NCBI RefSeq assembly: GCF_900105055.1
Contig: NZ_FNTA01000004.1
Span: 7,161,501-7,225,500, forward strand
Length of the DNA: 64,000 nt
Direction: 5' to 3'
DNA from: Amycolatopsis lurida
Lineage (GTDB): Bacteria; Actinomycetota; Actinomycetes; Mycobacteriales; Pseudonocardiaceae
Positions within the stretch are counted from its first letter, which is position 1. Each line of letters opens with the position of its first letter. The notes under the pieces were generated by a model. That model was not told the origin of the DNA. It saw only the letters and a program-made list of their open reading frames with translations, and did not search any database. Position numbers and translations under genes: made by a program. Below, one piece after another: positions 33,398 to 41,699 of the stretch.

Positions 33398-34464
33398 CGC
33401 TTGCCTTCCAACGTCGTGCGGAGCAGTTCGTCGTAGGCCTTCATCACCGTGTGGGGGTCGTACTCCCGCTGGATCTTCCGCTGGCCTTCGGCGCCCAGGG
33501 AATCCCGGGTGGACCTGTCGCGCAGCAGCGGCCGCAGCGCCTCCGCGACGGCTTGCGGATCGCCAGGTGGCACTACCACCCCGGCCCCGCCCGACAGCAC
33601 GTCGCGGACGCCGCCGACGTCGGTCGCGACCACCGGGCGACCGGAGGCCATCGATTCGAGCACGGCCAGTGGCAGGCCTTCCCAGTCGCTGGTCAGCACC
33701 GTCAGGTCGGCCGCCGCGAGAAGGTCGGGAACGTCTTCGCGGGTGCCCAGGAACCTGACCTTCCCGCCCACCCTCTCGTGGTGCTCCTCCAGCGCGGCGC
33801 GAAGTTTCCCGTCTCCGGCCAGCCACAGCACCGCGTCACCGTCGAGCCGTGCCCAAGCGTCCAGCAGCACGTCGTGACGTTTCTGCGACTCCAGCCGGGC
33901 GAGGCAGAGCGCCACCGGAGTCCCGTTCGTGACGCCGAGCGACGCCCGCACCTCCGCCCGGCCGAAATGGGGACGCCTGGTGAACACGGCGTTGCGGATC
34001 ACCACCGGCCGCCGCACTCCCGCTCCGGCCAGCTGGTCGGCCGTCGCCGGGGAAACGGCGACCACCCGGTCCGAGGTGCGCCGGACGATCCGTGCGGCCA
34101 CCGCCACTTCGTCGTCCGCGACGCCGTGGAAGACGGTCACCAGCGGCCGTCGCCGTCCAGGGGCGAGGGCCAGGCGGGAGACCAGGCTCGCGCCGACGTT
34201 GTGCGCCACGACGATGTCCGGGCGGAACCGGGCGATGGCCCGCCGGACCGCCCATGCCGCCCGCAGCACGCCTCGCCTGCTGCGCAGGGTGAGCGGCATC
34301 GGGAAAACCGCCACGCCCTGCGCGGCCAGCGCGTCGGCCCGGAACCCGCCGCCACTGGCGACCGCGGACGTCCAGCCGTACTCGGTACCACGGCCCGCCA
34401 TTTCCGCCACGAGGGTTTCGGCCCCGCCGGCGCCCATCTCACTGATCACGTGCAGGATCCGCAT
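33394..34464 (-). CDS. Glycosyltransferase family 4
   Basis: 356 aa. N-terminus MRILHVISEMGAGGAETLVAEMA, then IVVAHNVGASLVSRLAL, VFHGVADDE, VAVSPATADQLAGAGV, ALCLARLESQKRHDVLLDAW and LTVLTSDWEGLPLAVLESMASGRPVVATDVGGVRDVL, all characteristic of retaining GT4 enzymes. Its start lies inside the 3' end of the polymerase gene (26-base overlap) and its stop overlaps the Wzz-like gene, so it is tightly coupled. Confidence 0.93.
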   Translation of the reverse strand: MRILHVISEMGAGGAETLVAEMAGRGTEYGWTSAVASGGGFRADALAAQGVAVFPMPLTLRSRRGVLRAAWAVRRAIARFRPDIVVAHNVGASLVSRLALAPGRRRPLVTVFHGVADDEVAVAARIVRRTSDRVVAVSPATADQLAGAGVRRPVVIRNAVFTRRPHFGRAEVRASLGVTNGTPVALCLARLESQKRHDVLLDAWARLDGDAVLWLAGDGKLRAALEEHHERVGGKVRFLGTREDVPDLLAAADLTVLTSDWEGLPLAVLESMASGRPVVATDVGGVRDVLSGGAGVVVPPGDPQAVAEALRPLLRDRSTRDSLGAEGQRKIQREYDPHTVMKAYDELLRTTLEGKR

Positions 34465-35665
34465 CGGAACCGCCTTTCCTTCCGTGAACCCGGTTCTCGG
34501 CCGCCACGGCGCACGCGGCCAGTGCCCACAACGGCAGGTAGTACTGCTCGGAGAGGAAGGTCGAGGTGACCAGCACGGCCAGCAGCGACGCCTGGATCAC
34601 GACCGCTTCCGTCCGGGCGGAGGGGGTGCCCGTCCGGACGGTCCGTTCGCTCGCCGTCACGGCGATCCCGATCACCGCGGCGAACAGCGCGAAACCCGGC
34701 AGGCCCAGCTCGGCGGCCACCTCGAGATACATGTTGTGCGCCACCGGTGTCTGCTCGTCGAGCTCCGCGTTGTGCGACGCGGCGGCGTATTCTTCACGGA
34801 ATCCGCCGGGGCCGACACCCAGCACCGGATGGGTGGCCACCAGGCGGGCCGCGGCCTGCCAGCGCAGCTCGCGGGTGTCTACATTGGACGCCGCGATATG
34901 GGTCTTCTCCTGGAACGCCCGCTCGATCCGCGGTCCGGCGAACAGAGTCGCCGCCAGGAACAGCACGCCGGCCGCGACGGCCGCGACGGCGAGAGGCCGC
35001 CAGGAAAGGACGCGGCGCAGGAACAGCCAGCCTGCCGCCGCCGCCAATCCCAAGGCGCCGCCGCGCGAGAACGTCGCCGTCGCGCCGGCCACCACCACCG
35101 TGCACACGAGGGTCACGGCGACCATTCGGCGGGGAGTGTCCCGGCGGGCGAGGAAGAGCAGCGGTACCGCGGCGACGAGGAAGTAGGCGAGATCGTTCGG
35201 ATCCTCCAGCGGGCCGCTGGCGCGCGCCTGCCCGTCGACGAAGAGGCTGTACAGCGCGCCAAGGCCGGCCACGGCGGCTCCCGCGGCCATGGCCAGCAGC
35301 ACGCCGCGGATCGGCACCTCCCGGCGGGCGACATCCGCCAGCACCACCGTGAGAACGAGGAACGGCAGCCAGCGTGCGGTGTACTCCGCGGTGAACGCGC
35401 CCGAAGAATGAGCCGCCGCGGTGATCGTCACCACCGTGGCCAGCAGCGCCACCACGACGTGCAGTGGTGCCGGTCCTGGAGTTCGCCGTTCCTGGACGCG
35501 GACCGCCAGCCATAGGGCGACGAACAGCGCGGGCAAGACCTTGCCGAGATGCGGATGCGCGGCTGTCAGATAGCCCTCGAGGGGAGCAGACGCCACCGTG
35601 GCATACGCGAGAGCACGCAGCATCGCCGCCCGCGTGTCGTTCCCGGGCACCGTGGAGACGATCAT
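34439..35665 (-). CDS. O-antigen ligase/polymerase family protein (Wzy-like)
   Basis: 408 aa, with about 10-12 membrane helices. The Wzy_C/O-antigen ligase signature is in the large periplasmic loop: NVDTRELRWQAAARLVATHPVLGVGPGGFREEYA...TPVAHNMYLEVAAELGLPGFALFAAVIG (conserved R, GxGxGxF and HN(M)YLE). ATG 35665 overlaps the deacetylase stop by 4 bases. In a Wzx/Wzy pathway this protein polymerises repeat units outside the membrane. Confidence 0.9.
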   Translation of the reverse strand: MIVSTVPGNDTRAAMLRALAYATVASAPLEGYLTAAHPHLGKVLPALFVALWLAVRVQERRTPGPAPLHVVVALLATVVTITAAAHSSGAFTAEYTARWLPFLVLTVVLADVARREVPIRGVLLAMAAGAAVAGLGALYSLFVDGQARASGPLEDPNDLAYFLVAAVPLLFLARRDTPRRMVAVTLVCTVVVAGATATFSRGGALGLAAAAGWLFLRRVLSWRPLAVAAVAAGVLFLAATLFAGPRIERAFQEKTHIAASNVDTRELRWQAAARLVATHPVLGVGPGGFREEYAAASHNAELDEQTPVAHNMYLEVAAELGLPGFALFAAVIGIAVTASERTVRTGTPSARTEAVVIQASLLAVLVTSTFLSEQYYLPLWALAACAVAAENRVHGRKGGSDADPARDQ

Positions 35666-36633
35666 CTGCCGGAATCCAGCCGGGTCACCGAGCGCTCTCC
35701 GCGCGGATCGGTCCGATGCACGTGTTCGCCGGTGCCGACGACGTCGAAATGCTCGCGCAACGTCCGCAGGACCCACGCCAGCCAAGCCACCTTCCGGCTG
35801 CCCGGGGTGGCCATTCCGGGGAAGAACTCCATGCCAGGGGCCTCGGCGCCGCCGAGGACGTCGGTGGGATGCAGCAGAAGGGACGGCGAAACTCCCCGGA
35901 ACAGGCACAACCGCAGGGCCGTCTTGAAATAGCCGCGAGCGAGCCGCGGGGAGACTTCGTGGAGTCGCAGAAGGTACGAGCCGTGGATCGGGGTCCGCAC
36001 CAGTGGCATCGTCGTCACCGGGAGTTCGACGATTGAACCGCCGTCGATCGTCCGCCAGCGATACGCGTGCACTGGAGCCAGCACCTGTGCCACACCACCG
36101 AACAGCTCGTCGCGACCGCCGCCGTCGTCGTGCCGGGGAGCCGTCCGATTGTGATAGGCGCGGGCCAGGGGGCCGACCCAGGTCGGGAGTGTGCTGGCGT
36201 CGTAGGCGTATCCCCGTTCGGCCAGGACTTCGACGAGCTCGCGGGTGAGGCTGAAGCCCGGCCCGCGGAAGCCGAGGGGGAGCGGGCCCCCGGCGGCGAC
36301 GATCGCGTCGTCGGTAAGCCGCAGCTCCTCTTCGAGACGCGCTCGCGAATAGCGGTGCAGCCAAGGCTCGTGACCGAACGAATGGTTGCCGATCTCGTGG
36401 CCCGCCGCGACGATCTCGTTGACGGCCTTGGCCCCGTCCTCACGGACGACGTCGGCGCCGACGGCGAACACCGTCGTCGTCAACCGCAGGTCCCCGAAGA
36501 CCTCGAGCAACCGCGGCACCGCCGAGGGCAGAAAACTGGGGTACCGGTCCCAATCGGGATCGCCATGGGTCTTGAGGTACGCCCACAGGTTGTCGAGATC
36601 GATCGAAACGCTGGCGAGCGGGCGCGCGGTCAT
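35662..36633 (-). CDS. Polysaccharide deacetylase family protein (NodB fold)
   Basis: 323 aa, no signal peptide. NodB landmarks: VSIDLDNLWAYLKTHGDPDWDRY (catalytic/metal Asp region), TTTVFAVGADV, AAGHEIGNHSFGHEPWLHRYS (metal histidines) and PLGFRGPGFSLTRELVEVLAERGYAYDAS. The extended first loop and LLLHPTDVLGG are seen in deacetylases of exopolysaccharide clusters. It may remove N-acetyl groups from a lipid-linked or nucleotide sugar in the cytoplasm, since no export signal is visible. It overlaps both neighbours by 4 bases. Confidence 0.88.
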   Translation of the reverse strand: MTARPLASVSIDLDNLWAYLKTHGDPDWDRYPSFLPSAVPRLLEVFGDLRLTTTVFAVGADVVREDGAKAVNEIVAAGHEIGNHSFGHEPWLHRYSRARLEEELRLTDDAIVAAGGPLPLGFRGPGFSLTRELVEVLAERGYAYDASTLPTWVGPLARAYHNRTAPRHDDGGGRDELFGGVAQVLAPVHAYRWRTIDGGSIVELPVTTMPLVRTPIHGSYLLRLHEVSPRLARGYFKTALRLCLFRGVSPSLLLHPTDVLGGAEAPGMEFFPGMATPGSRKVAWLAWVLRTLREHFDVVGTGEHVHRTDPRGERSVTRLDSGR

Positions 36634-37472
36634 GCGGTCTTCCCCGTAACGCCGGGCGCGAACGTCGTCGACCGCGCGTGCGAGCCGAGAACCAGTACAC
36701 CGGCCACGACCGCGGCCAGCCCGAGGACGACCCAAGACCCGCTCCCGGCGGCGACTCGGTCGCCGAGCACGGTGAGCCCGGCGACGGAGGACAGGGCGAT
36801 GGTCGTGGCCTCGGCGATCGCCACGACCGTCGTCGCGAGACCACGCTGCAGTGCGGCCGCCATCGAGGCCTGTCCGACGACGGCGGCGGCCAGCATCATC
36901 CAGGTCAACGGATTCGCGGGCAGTGAAAGGACTTCCTGGTGGGCCAGCGCCCGGCTGATGATCGCCACCACCGCGAACGAGACCCCGGAAACGACGGCGG
37001 GGACCAGGAAAGTGTCCAGTCGGCTCGTCCGCGTCGTCGCCATCGCGGCGCCGATCAGCACGGCCGACAAGACCAGGACGGTGCCCGGCGACAGATCTTC
37101 CGCGACTGAGGGCTGGGACGAACCGGCGAGGACGATCAGCCCGGCCGTCATCACCGTCAGCGCCGCCCCCTCGATCATCCGTATCCGCCACTTCAAGGCC
37201 ACGACACCGAATACGGTGGCCAGCCCGATCGCCGAACACGACGCCGTTTGGACCAGATACAGCGGCAAGGACTCGCGAGCGAAGAAGGCGAACGCGAAAC
37301 CGCCCGCCTGTCCGGCGAAACCCAGTACGTAGAGCCGGTCGGTGGCCAGCCTGGCGAGCAGCCCCAGACTTGTTCCCGGCCGGTGTTCGGCCCGTCGGGC
37401 GGCGACACTCTGGGCGACGATTCCCATCGCGTACAGCACCGCGGAAATGACGAGTATCCCGTAAGCGACCAC
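36630..37472 (-). CDS. DMT/EamA-like membrane transporter, first gene of EPS operon
   Basis: 280 aa, about 9-10 membrane helices in two halves (MVAYGILVISAVLYAMGIVAQSVAARRAEHR...; VVSGVSFAVVAIISRALAHQE...). The pattern resembles drug/metabolite-type (EamA) or small-multidrug-like proteins often found in actinomycete polysaccharide operons. A role in moving a sugar-lipid carrier or precursor is possible but not demonstrated. It appears to be the first gene of the operon, with the promoter somewhere upstream of 37472. Confidence 0.75.
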   Translation of the reverse strand: MVAYGILVISAVLYAMGIVAQSVAARRAEHRPGTSLGLLARLATDRLYVLGFAGQAGGFAFAFFARESLPLYLVQTASCSAIGLATVFGVVALKWRIRMIEGAALTVMTAGLIVLAGSSQPSVAEDLSPGTVLVLSAVLIGAAMATTRTSRLDTFLVPAVVSGVSFAVVAIISRALAHQEVLSLPANPLTWMMLAAAVVGQASMAAALQRGLATTVVAIAEATTIALSSVAGLTVLGDRVAAGSGSWVVLGLAAVVAGVLVLGSHARSTTFAPGVTGKTA

Positions 37473-37767
37473 GAACGGCTCCTTCTCGCCACATCACGAA
37501 CAGGGCCGGATTCGGCCACCTCATGGAGATGTCCGGAAGCGTAGAGACGGGAAGAACTCGCCACGTTCGAAGGACCGAACCGGGAAAGTGGTCACCCAAA
37601 GGAATTCTTCGTGTCCGTTGTTGTGGTTCACAAGGGGAGTGGCGCGAGACTCACGCGCGCGTTTGGACACCGTGTGTAGTCGAATCCGGTGCACGGGACG
37701 ACTTGGCGGGCTCTCGGGCCGTTCGTGTGCACCGCTTCCGAAGGGTGCGGACGGCGACCGATTCCCC
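37473..37767. other. Divergent promoter region of the EPS operon and surface protein A2
   Basis: No gene recognised. The segment lies between the start of the nine-gene minus-strand operon and the conserved upstream block of A2, and should contain the EPS operon promoter. The pieces AGACGGGAAGAACT and GAATTCTTCG are less GC-rich, but I cannot assign promoter boxes. Confidence 0.4.
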
Positions 37768-37830
37768 ATTCGGGCTACAACAATCTCGGTCAGGCAGGGT
37801 TTCGAACCACACGATGATGGCACGAGTTGG
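37768..37830 (+). promoter_or_regulatory. Conserved upstream block of two-cysteine gene copy A2
   Basis: TTCGGGCTAC, then about 30 bases on, ACCACACGATGATGGCACGAGTTGG. This parallels TCGGGCCAC...CCTACACGATGGTGGCACGACGTGG before A1. The 12-base core CGATGATGGCAC is at 37812-37823, about 100 bases before the ATG. Confidence 0.55.
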
Positions 37831-37925
37831 TGATCCGCTCGCCGGTGTCGGTAGCTTTGCCGTCGCGGCACGCCGGTGTCCTTTTCGGCGTCGATGCCGT
37901 CTCATTTCCTATTCGAGGAGTGTTC

Positions 37926-38285
37926 ATGCTGAAGAAGATCGGGTTCGTGACCGCCGCCGTGGCGGCCGGGGCGTTCCTGACAGGCGGGATCGCGGCCGCC
38001 GGAACACCGGACGACGAAGGTCACGGTCACCACGTCCACGACGTGAGCGAGCAGGTCGGCTTGGCCAACCTGAACAACATCGACGTGCTGCACAACGTCA
38101 ACGCCGTGGTCGGTGCGTGCGACAACAACGTCAACGTCCTGGGTGTCCAGGTCCCGATCCGTGACTCGCTGAACGGCATCGGCGTGCCGATCCTCTCGCC
38201 GGGGTCGCACGAGGCCAGCGGTGAATCGCCCTACAACTGCGCCGCGGGCGGCGTGCTGGACGGCGGGACGAACCAGCACAACTGA
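37926..38285 (+). CDS. Chaplin/rodlin-like small secreted two-cysteine protein (A2)
   Basis: 119 aa with signal peptide MLKKIGFVTAAVAAGAFLTGGIAAA. The mature N-terminus is His-rich (EGHGHHVHDVSEQ) where A1 is Tyr-rich, followed by VGLANLNNIDVLHNVNAVVGACDNNVNVLGVQVPIRDSLNGIGVPILSPG and SPYNCAAGGVLDGG. Cys65 and Cys105 keep the 40-residue spacing. It stands alone, without a B-type partner, next to the EPS operon. GGAG precedes the ATG. Metal binding by the His cluster is possible but speculative. Confidence 0.85.
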   Translation: MLKKIGFVTAAVAAGAFLTGGIAAAGTPDDEGHGHHVHDVSEQVGLANLNNIDVLHNVNAVVGACDNNVNVLGVQVPIRDSLNGIGVPILSPGSHEASGESPYNCAAGGVLDGGTNQHN

Positions 38286-38357
38286 GTCCGGGTTCCCGTG
38301 GGTGTGCGGGAACCATGACCAGAGATGAGTTCTCGACGATTCGCGATCGACAGACGT

Positions 38358-38393
38358 GCCCGGTGCGCGCCGCTCGGCGGTGGCGCACCGGGC
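38358..38393. terminator. Strong hairpin terminator after A2
   Basis: GCCCGGTGCGC (38358-38368) pairs perfectly with GCGCACCGGGC (38383-38393), with a second small stem inside the loop, followed by TCTTCGTCGTT. A weaker hairpin (GGTTCCCG/CGGGAACC, 38291-38314) lies closer to the A2 stop. Confidence 0.8.
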
Positions 38394-38576
38394 TCTTCGT
38401 CGTTACCGCCTGTTTTCGCCGGCAGCGTGGGTCATCCGCTGTCGGAGCCGGGAAACGACAGCCGCTGCCGAGACGAACCACGGCTTCGTACCGGGCCCGG
38501 GTGCCGTCGCGCCCGGATGTGACGGGCCTTGAGCCCGCCACGAATCTCTTGATCAAGGAACTAAGGAGTATCTCGT

Positions 38577-39281
38577 ATGCAGAACTGGGTCAAATTCGTC
38601 GTCCGGACCACGTTGGTCAGTGGCGGTTTGCTGATGGTGGGGCCGGGTGTCGCGTCGGCGACGGGGAACGTGGACCCCGACTTGCCGGCGTCACTGGTGG
38701 ACCAGCAGGTCGTCACCCCCGCGGTAGTCGTCGTCGACGACTCTCTGCGTGAAGCGAAACCTTTGCAGCAGCTGGAAACCGCGGGCCGGCGCGTGCTTCA
38801 GCCGGTCGCCGACACCGCCGACGGCGCGCCCGGCGCCGCGACACCGGCCGGGCCGGTCCACCCGGCACAGGTGGCGTCGTTGCGGTCGAAGCCGCTCGCA
38901 GTCACCGAGGACGTGCTGGAGACAGAGACGCCTTCCCTTCCGCTCAGCGGCACTATCGCCACCGATCCGCTCGATCCCGGCGCGGGCACCCGCGTGACCG
39001 CTGTCAACGCCGAGGCTCCGGAATTGGGGAGCAGCCACAATGTGCGGGGAAGGTCCGACACCTCGCGAAGCGCCGGTCTCGGGCAGGACTCCGTCGTTTC
39101 TCCGGCAAGTGTGTTGCGGGAGACCGGCGCTTCCACGCTTCCGGTCGATATGCCCGTGAGCGGCCAACTGCCCACGATCGAGCAGATCGCCTCGGTGGTC
39201 CCGGATGCGTCCGCGCTCGACACGGCGCTGGCTCCGCTCGGCTCGACCCTGCTCTCTCCGCTAACGCAGACGCGCCAGTAG
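38577..39281 (+). CDS. Secreted protein of unknown function
   Basis: 234 aa with a Sec signal peptide (MQNWVKFVVRTTLVSGGLLMVGPGVASA). The mature part is rich in Val, Ala, Pro, Thr and Ser, has no cysteines and no family I recognise (for example SLVDQQVVTPAVVVVDDSLREAKPLQQLE; a C-terminus of short amphipathic segments, LPTIEQIASVVPDASALDTALAPLGSTLLSPLTQTRQ). AAGGAG lies 7 bases before the ATG and a terminator follows. Its place among small exported proteins suggests an envelope role. Confidence 0.75.
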   Translation: MQNWVKFVVRTTLVSGGLLMVGPGVASATGNVDPDLPASLVDQQVVTPAVVVVDDSLREAKPLQQLETAGRRVLQPVADTADGAPGAATPAGPVHPAQVASLRSKPLAVTEDVLETETPSLPLSGTIATDPLDPGAGTRVTAVNAEAPELGSSHNVRGRSDTSRSAGLGQDSVVSPASVLRETGASTLPVDMPVSGQLPTIEQIASVVPDASALDTALAPLGSTLLSPLTQTRQ

Positions 39282-39299
39282 TTTTCGGACACCCCCGAC

Positions 39300-39335
39300 C
39301 CAGGGGCCTGAACCCGAGCCGGCTCAGGCCCCTGG
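39300..39335. terminator. Hairpin terminator between convergent genes
   Basis: CCAGGGGCCTGA (39300-39311) pairs with TCAGGCCCCTGG (39324-39335). It lies between the plus gene ending 39281 and the minus small gene ending 39364, so it may serve both. Confidence 0.8.
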
Positions 39336-39363
39336 CCAGGGAGCTGGCGGTACAGAGCGGCTC

Positions 39364-39510
39364 TTACAGCTGCATCGCGAACCAGATCGCCATCCATGCC
39401 AGGCAGCCCAGTGCCCCGCCGACTCCGAAGGCGAGCAACATCCGCCGCAAGGCGGCGATCTGGCCGGGCCGTCCCGCTGTCTCGGTCATGCCGACGTGAA
39501 CGTTCGTCAT
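39364..39510 (-). CDS. Small single-pass membrane protein (48 aa)
   Basis: The ATG at 39510 opens a 48-codon frame reading MTNVHVGMTETAGRPGQ, then IAALRRMLLAFGVGGALG and CLAWMAIWFAMQL before TAA at 39364. It has a short polar N-terminus, a basic pair, then one hydrophobic helix reaching the C-terminus. The frame stops just before the shared terminator. The ribosome-binding site (GGGAAA) is weak, and an internal ATG at 39489 is an alternative. No family recognised. Confidence 0.5.
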   Translation of the reverse strand: MTNVHVGMTETAGRPGQIAALRRMLLAFGVGGALGCLAWMAIWFAMQL

Positions 39511-39966
39511 GACCGTGTTTTCCCGGTGTCACCGCGTTTTACACCTCGTTTGTGCCAGGCTTTCGAGCAGCTCGCCGCGTAGACCAGAGATGGAAGTGGC
39601 CGGTTCGCGGTGTACGTGCGCACCGTGAACCGGCCACGTCGGCCAGGCGGCGTGAACGAGGGGGAGGTCGCGCCGCGGCCAGGTGATCCCATCCCGGGGA
39701 TCTCTGCGGGGATACCCCTATGTCCTAGGGCGAGAAACCACCCGTCCGGGTCGTCCCGGCGAGACCTCTGTCGGCCGACGTTCCGGGCGGCCATGTGTCC
39801 GGATTTCCCCTGTTACCGGTGACATCGATGCCTGCGTTCAGGGCGGCCAAGGGAACGCATCCGTTCAACCGACCCGAAAATGACATTCACGGGGCAGGTT
39901 GTCGTTCAAAGACGAGCGGCGCCTGGTCCCGCCGGTCCAGTCCGGTGCCCGGCGGGACGCAGTCAC
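39511..39966. other. Gene-free stretch
   Basis: No coding region or repeat is recognised. A short run near 39704-39735 (GGGGATACCCCTATGTCCTAGGG) contains small inverted repeats. It separates the 48-aa gene from the ANTAR gene. Confidence 0.35.
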
Positions 39967-40275
39967 TCACTCTCCGAAGGATGAGCCCAGCACAGATCTT
40001 CGAGTCTCGTCCAGGACCGCCCGCACCGCCTCGGGATCGGGCAGGGGCGGCTCGACGTGGCTTCCCGAGGCGACGATCACCGTCGCGACGTCGTGAAGCT
40101 TGACGTTGGTGTGCTGGGAGATCGACTTCAGCGCCGCGAAAGCCTGCTCGGCCGACCATCCGCGTAACACCATGAGCATTCCCTTGGCCTGTTCGATCAC
40201 CGGCAGGGTCTCCATCGCCCGGCGCAGCTGGTCTCGCTCGACCGAGGGGTCCCTGATGTCCTCGTGTGCTGTCAT
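39967..40275 (-). CDS. ANTAR-domain protein
   Basis: 102 aa from ATG 40275. Almost the whole protein is an ANTAR domain: RDQLRRAMETLPVIEQAKGMLMVLRGWSAEQAFAALKSISQHTNVKLHDVATVIV (A-x-G-x-L-M pattern). ANTAR proteins bind paired RNA hairpins and prevent transcription termination. There is no receiver or GAF domain, so this is a free-standing ANTAR unit, a common actinomycete form. It lies 65 bases downstream of the 40341-40958 gene on the same strand. Target RNAs are unknown. Confidence 0.85.
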   Translation of the reverse strand: MTAHEDIRDPSVERDQLRRAMETLPVIEQAKGMLMVLRGWSAEQAFAALKSISQHTNVKLHDVATVIVASGSHVEPPLPDPEAVRAVLDETRRSVLGSSFGE

Positions 40276-40340
40276 GTTCTCTATTTCACCGCACCCTGTG
40301 GTGCGGCCTACCACCGCGTTGGTCGTCGGTGGGCGGACGC

Positions 40341-40958
40341 TCAATCCCGCCGAAGGAACCTTTTGGCCCTGTGCAAGACAGGTTGGAGTACGCGCCGAAG
40401 GTCGAGTCGCTGTCGATGTGCCGAGAAGACGTTCGCGAGCTTCGCGCGTCGGACGTCGACCTTCTGCCTCCGCTCAGGGGCGGGAGACGGACTCGCCAGT
40501 TCTCCGGTGATCGATCCTGATTCCTTTGCGCCCTGGGCGGGTCGAGCAGAATCCTCGGCCGACGACGGCACGTGTCCCGCTGACTCCGCGACCGGCACGG
40601 TGCTTGGAGCGGGGGCCGGATTCGGGGTGGCGCGGGCCATCACGGGTCGCCGCCGGGGCTGCGTGAGAGTCTTCCGAGGTGGAACCGTCGCTGGAGGGGG
40701 AGTGCGCTTGCCCCGTCCGCCTTCTGAGCGAGCGGCTCGCCGCGGCCTTCGCCGACCGCGGTCGAGCATGTCGGGGGTGATCGCCGGGTTCATGAGCGGG
40801 GTGTGCGCGGCATCGGCGTTTGGCACAGCGGGCTCGTTCGCCGCGGGGTAGCGCGCGAACGCATCGCCGGCCGGAGGACTGCTTCGGTGCCGAAGTCGCA
40901 GAAGGCCATAGCCGCCGAGCAGTCCGAGAAGCCCGAGAAGTCCCCACCACGTCGTCAT
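40341..40958 (-). CDS. Membrane-anchored Pro/Arg-rich protein with WGLLGLLGL helix
   Basis: 205 aa from ATG 40958 (GAGGA 5 bases upstream). The N-terminus MTTWWGLLGLLGLLGGYGLLRLRHR is a WGxxGxxG-type hydrophobic helix with a basic stop. The remaining 180 residues are low-complexity, rich in Pro, Ala, Arg and Ser, and probably disordered, ending in a basic amphipathic segment (RRAKLANVFSAHRQRLDLRRVLQPVLHRAKRFLRRD). The same WGLLGLLGL helix occurs at 46221-46562. Function unknown; localisation at the membrane is supported. Confidence 0.7.
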   Translation of the reverse strand: MTTWWGLLGLLGLLGGYGLLRLRHRSSPPAGDAFARYPAANEPAVPNADAAHTPLMNPAITPDMLDRGRRRPRRAARSEGGRGKRTPPPATVPPRKTLTQPRRRPVMARATPNPAPAPSTVPVAESAGHVPSSAEDSARPAQGAKESGSITGELASPSPAPERRQKVDVRRAKLANVFSAHRQRLDLRRVLQPVLHRAKRFLRRD

Positions 40959-41198
40959 CGTCGTCCTCTTTTCCTGCGTAACCGGTCGAAAACGGGTGTC
41001 CCCTCTGCAAGCTTTCAATCGAGGAGGCCCCCGAACGTGCGGCATTGTTCACTCGTACCGGGCAGGAGAGCTAAGGTGTATTGGCGTGGTGGATAGCTGA
41101 GCAAACGTTATGTCACATGGTCTTGACCTGCGTTTATCCGGCACTGTCAGGCCAAGCGGGCTGCGGTCGAACCGCGGACGGCGGGGGACGGGAGCCCG

Positions 41199-41681
41199 AT
41201 GCCGGCCGGCCCGGATGGTGGCCGGTTGAGGGAGGGGCCGGAGTGGGCTGAGTACAAGCTCGACGGTTACCGGGCGTGCCTGAGGGCGGCCTCCGACGGT
41301 GTCCTGACCGAGGTGCTGGCCGGTGAGATCGTCGTCTACCACGACGCGGGGCAGAGCGACTTCGGGCTACTGCGAGAACGGCGCGGCCGCTACCAGACTC
41401 ATCGCAGCTCGGCTCGCCGTGATGAGCCGTTCGACGACGTCCCGGTCCGGTTTCTGGCGTTCGGCCTGCCGCACCTTGATGGCACCTCACTGCTGCGCGA
41501 GCCGTATGACGAGCGGCGGCGGCTGACCCTGTTGCCGATGCCGGATCCGTACCGGGTGGAGGTCATGCGAGCGGCTCTGCCTTGGTGCGACCTGACGCCG
41601 TCAACGCCGGGTGGCCGGAGTGCCCGCCGGCCCGGCAGGATTCCCGCGAACGCGTCAGACGGTGTGGGCCGGGCCGACTGA
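41199..41681 (+). pseudogene. ATP-dependent DNA ligase remnant
   Basis: LREGPEWAEYKLDGYRACLRA matches the start of ATP-dependent ligases (motif I K-x-DGYR). Then LAGEIVVYHDAGQSDFGLLRERRGRYQTHRSSARRDEPFDDVPVRFLAFGLPHLDGTSLLREPYDERR covers motifs III-IIIa. About 30 residues between motif I and DGEIVVY are missing, and after PYRVEVMRA the sequence is unrelated, so motifs IV and V are lost. It cannot be an active ligase. The intact parent was probably a LigD/LigC-type repair ligase. Confidence 0.75.
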
Positions 41682-41699
41682 GCGGCCCGGCCCACCGGT

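Noticed and set aside
34439..36364. 641-codon version of the polymerase gene
   Set aside because: The extra N-terminus overlaps the deacetylase gene; ATG 35665 with a four-base overlap fits the operon pattern.
41199..41681. Functional DNA ligase
   Set aside because: Essential motifs IV and V and an internal segment are absent.
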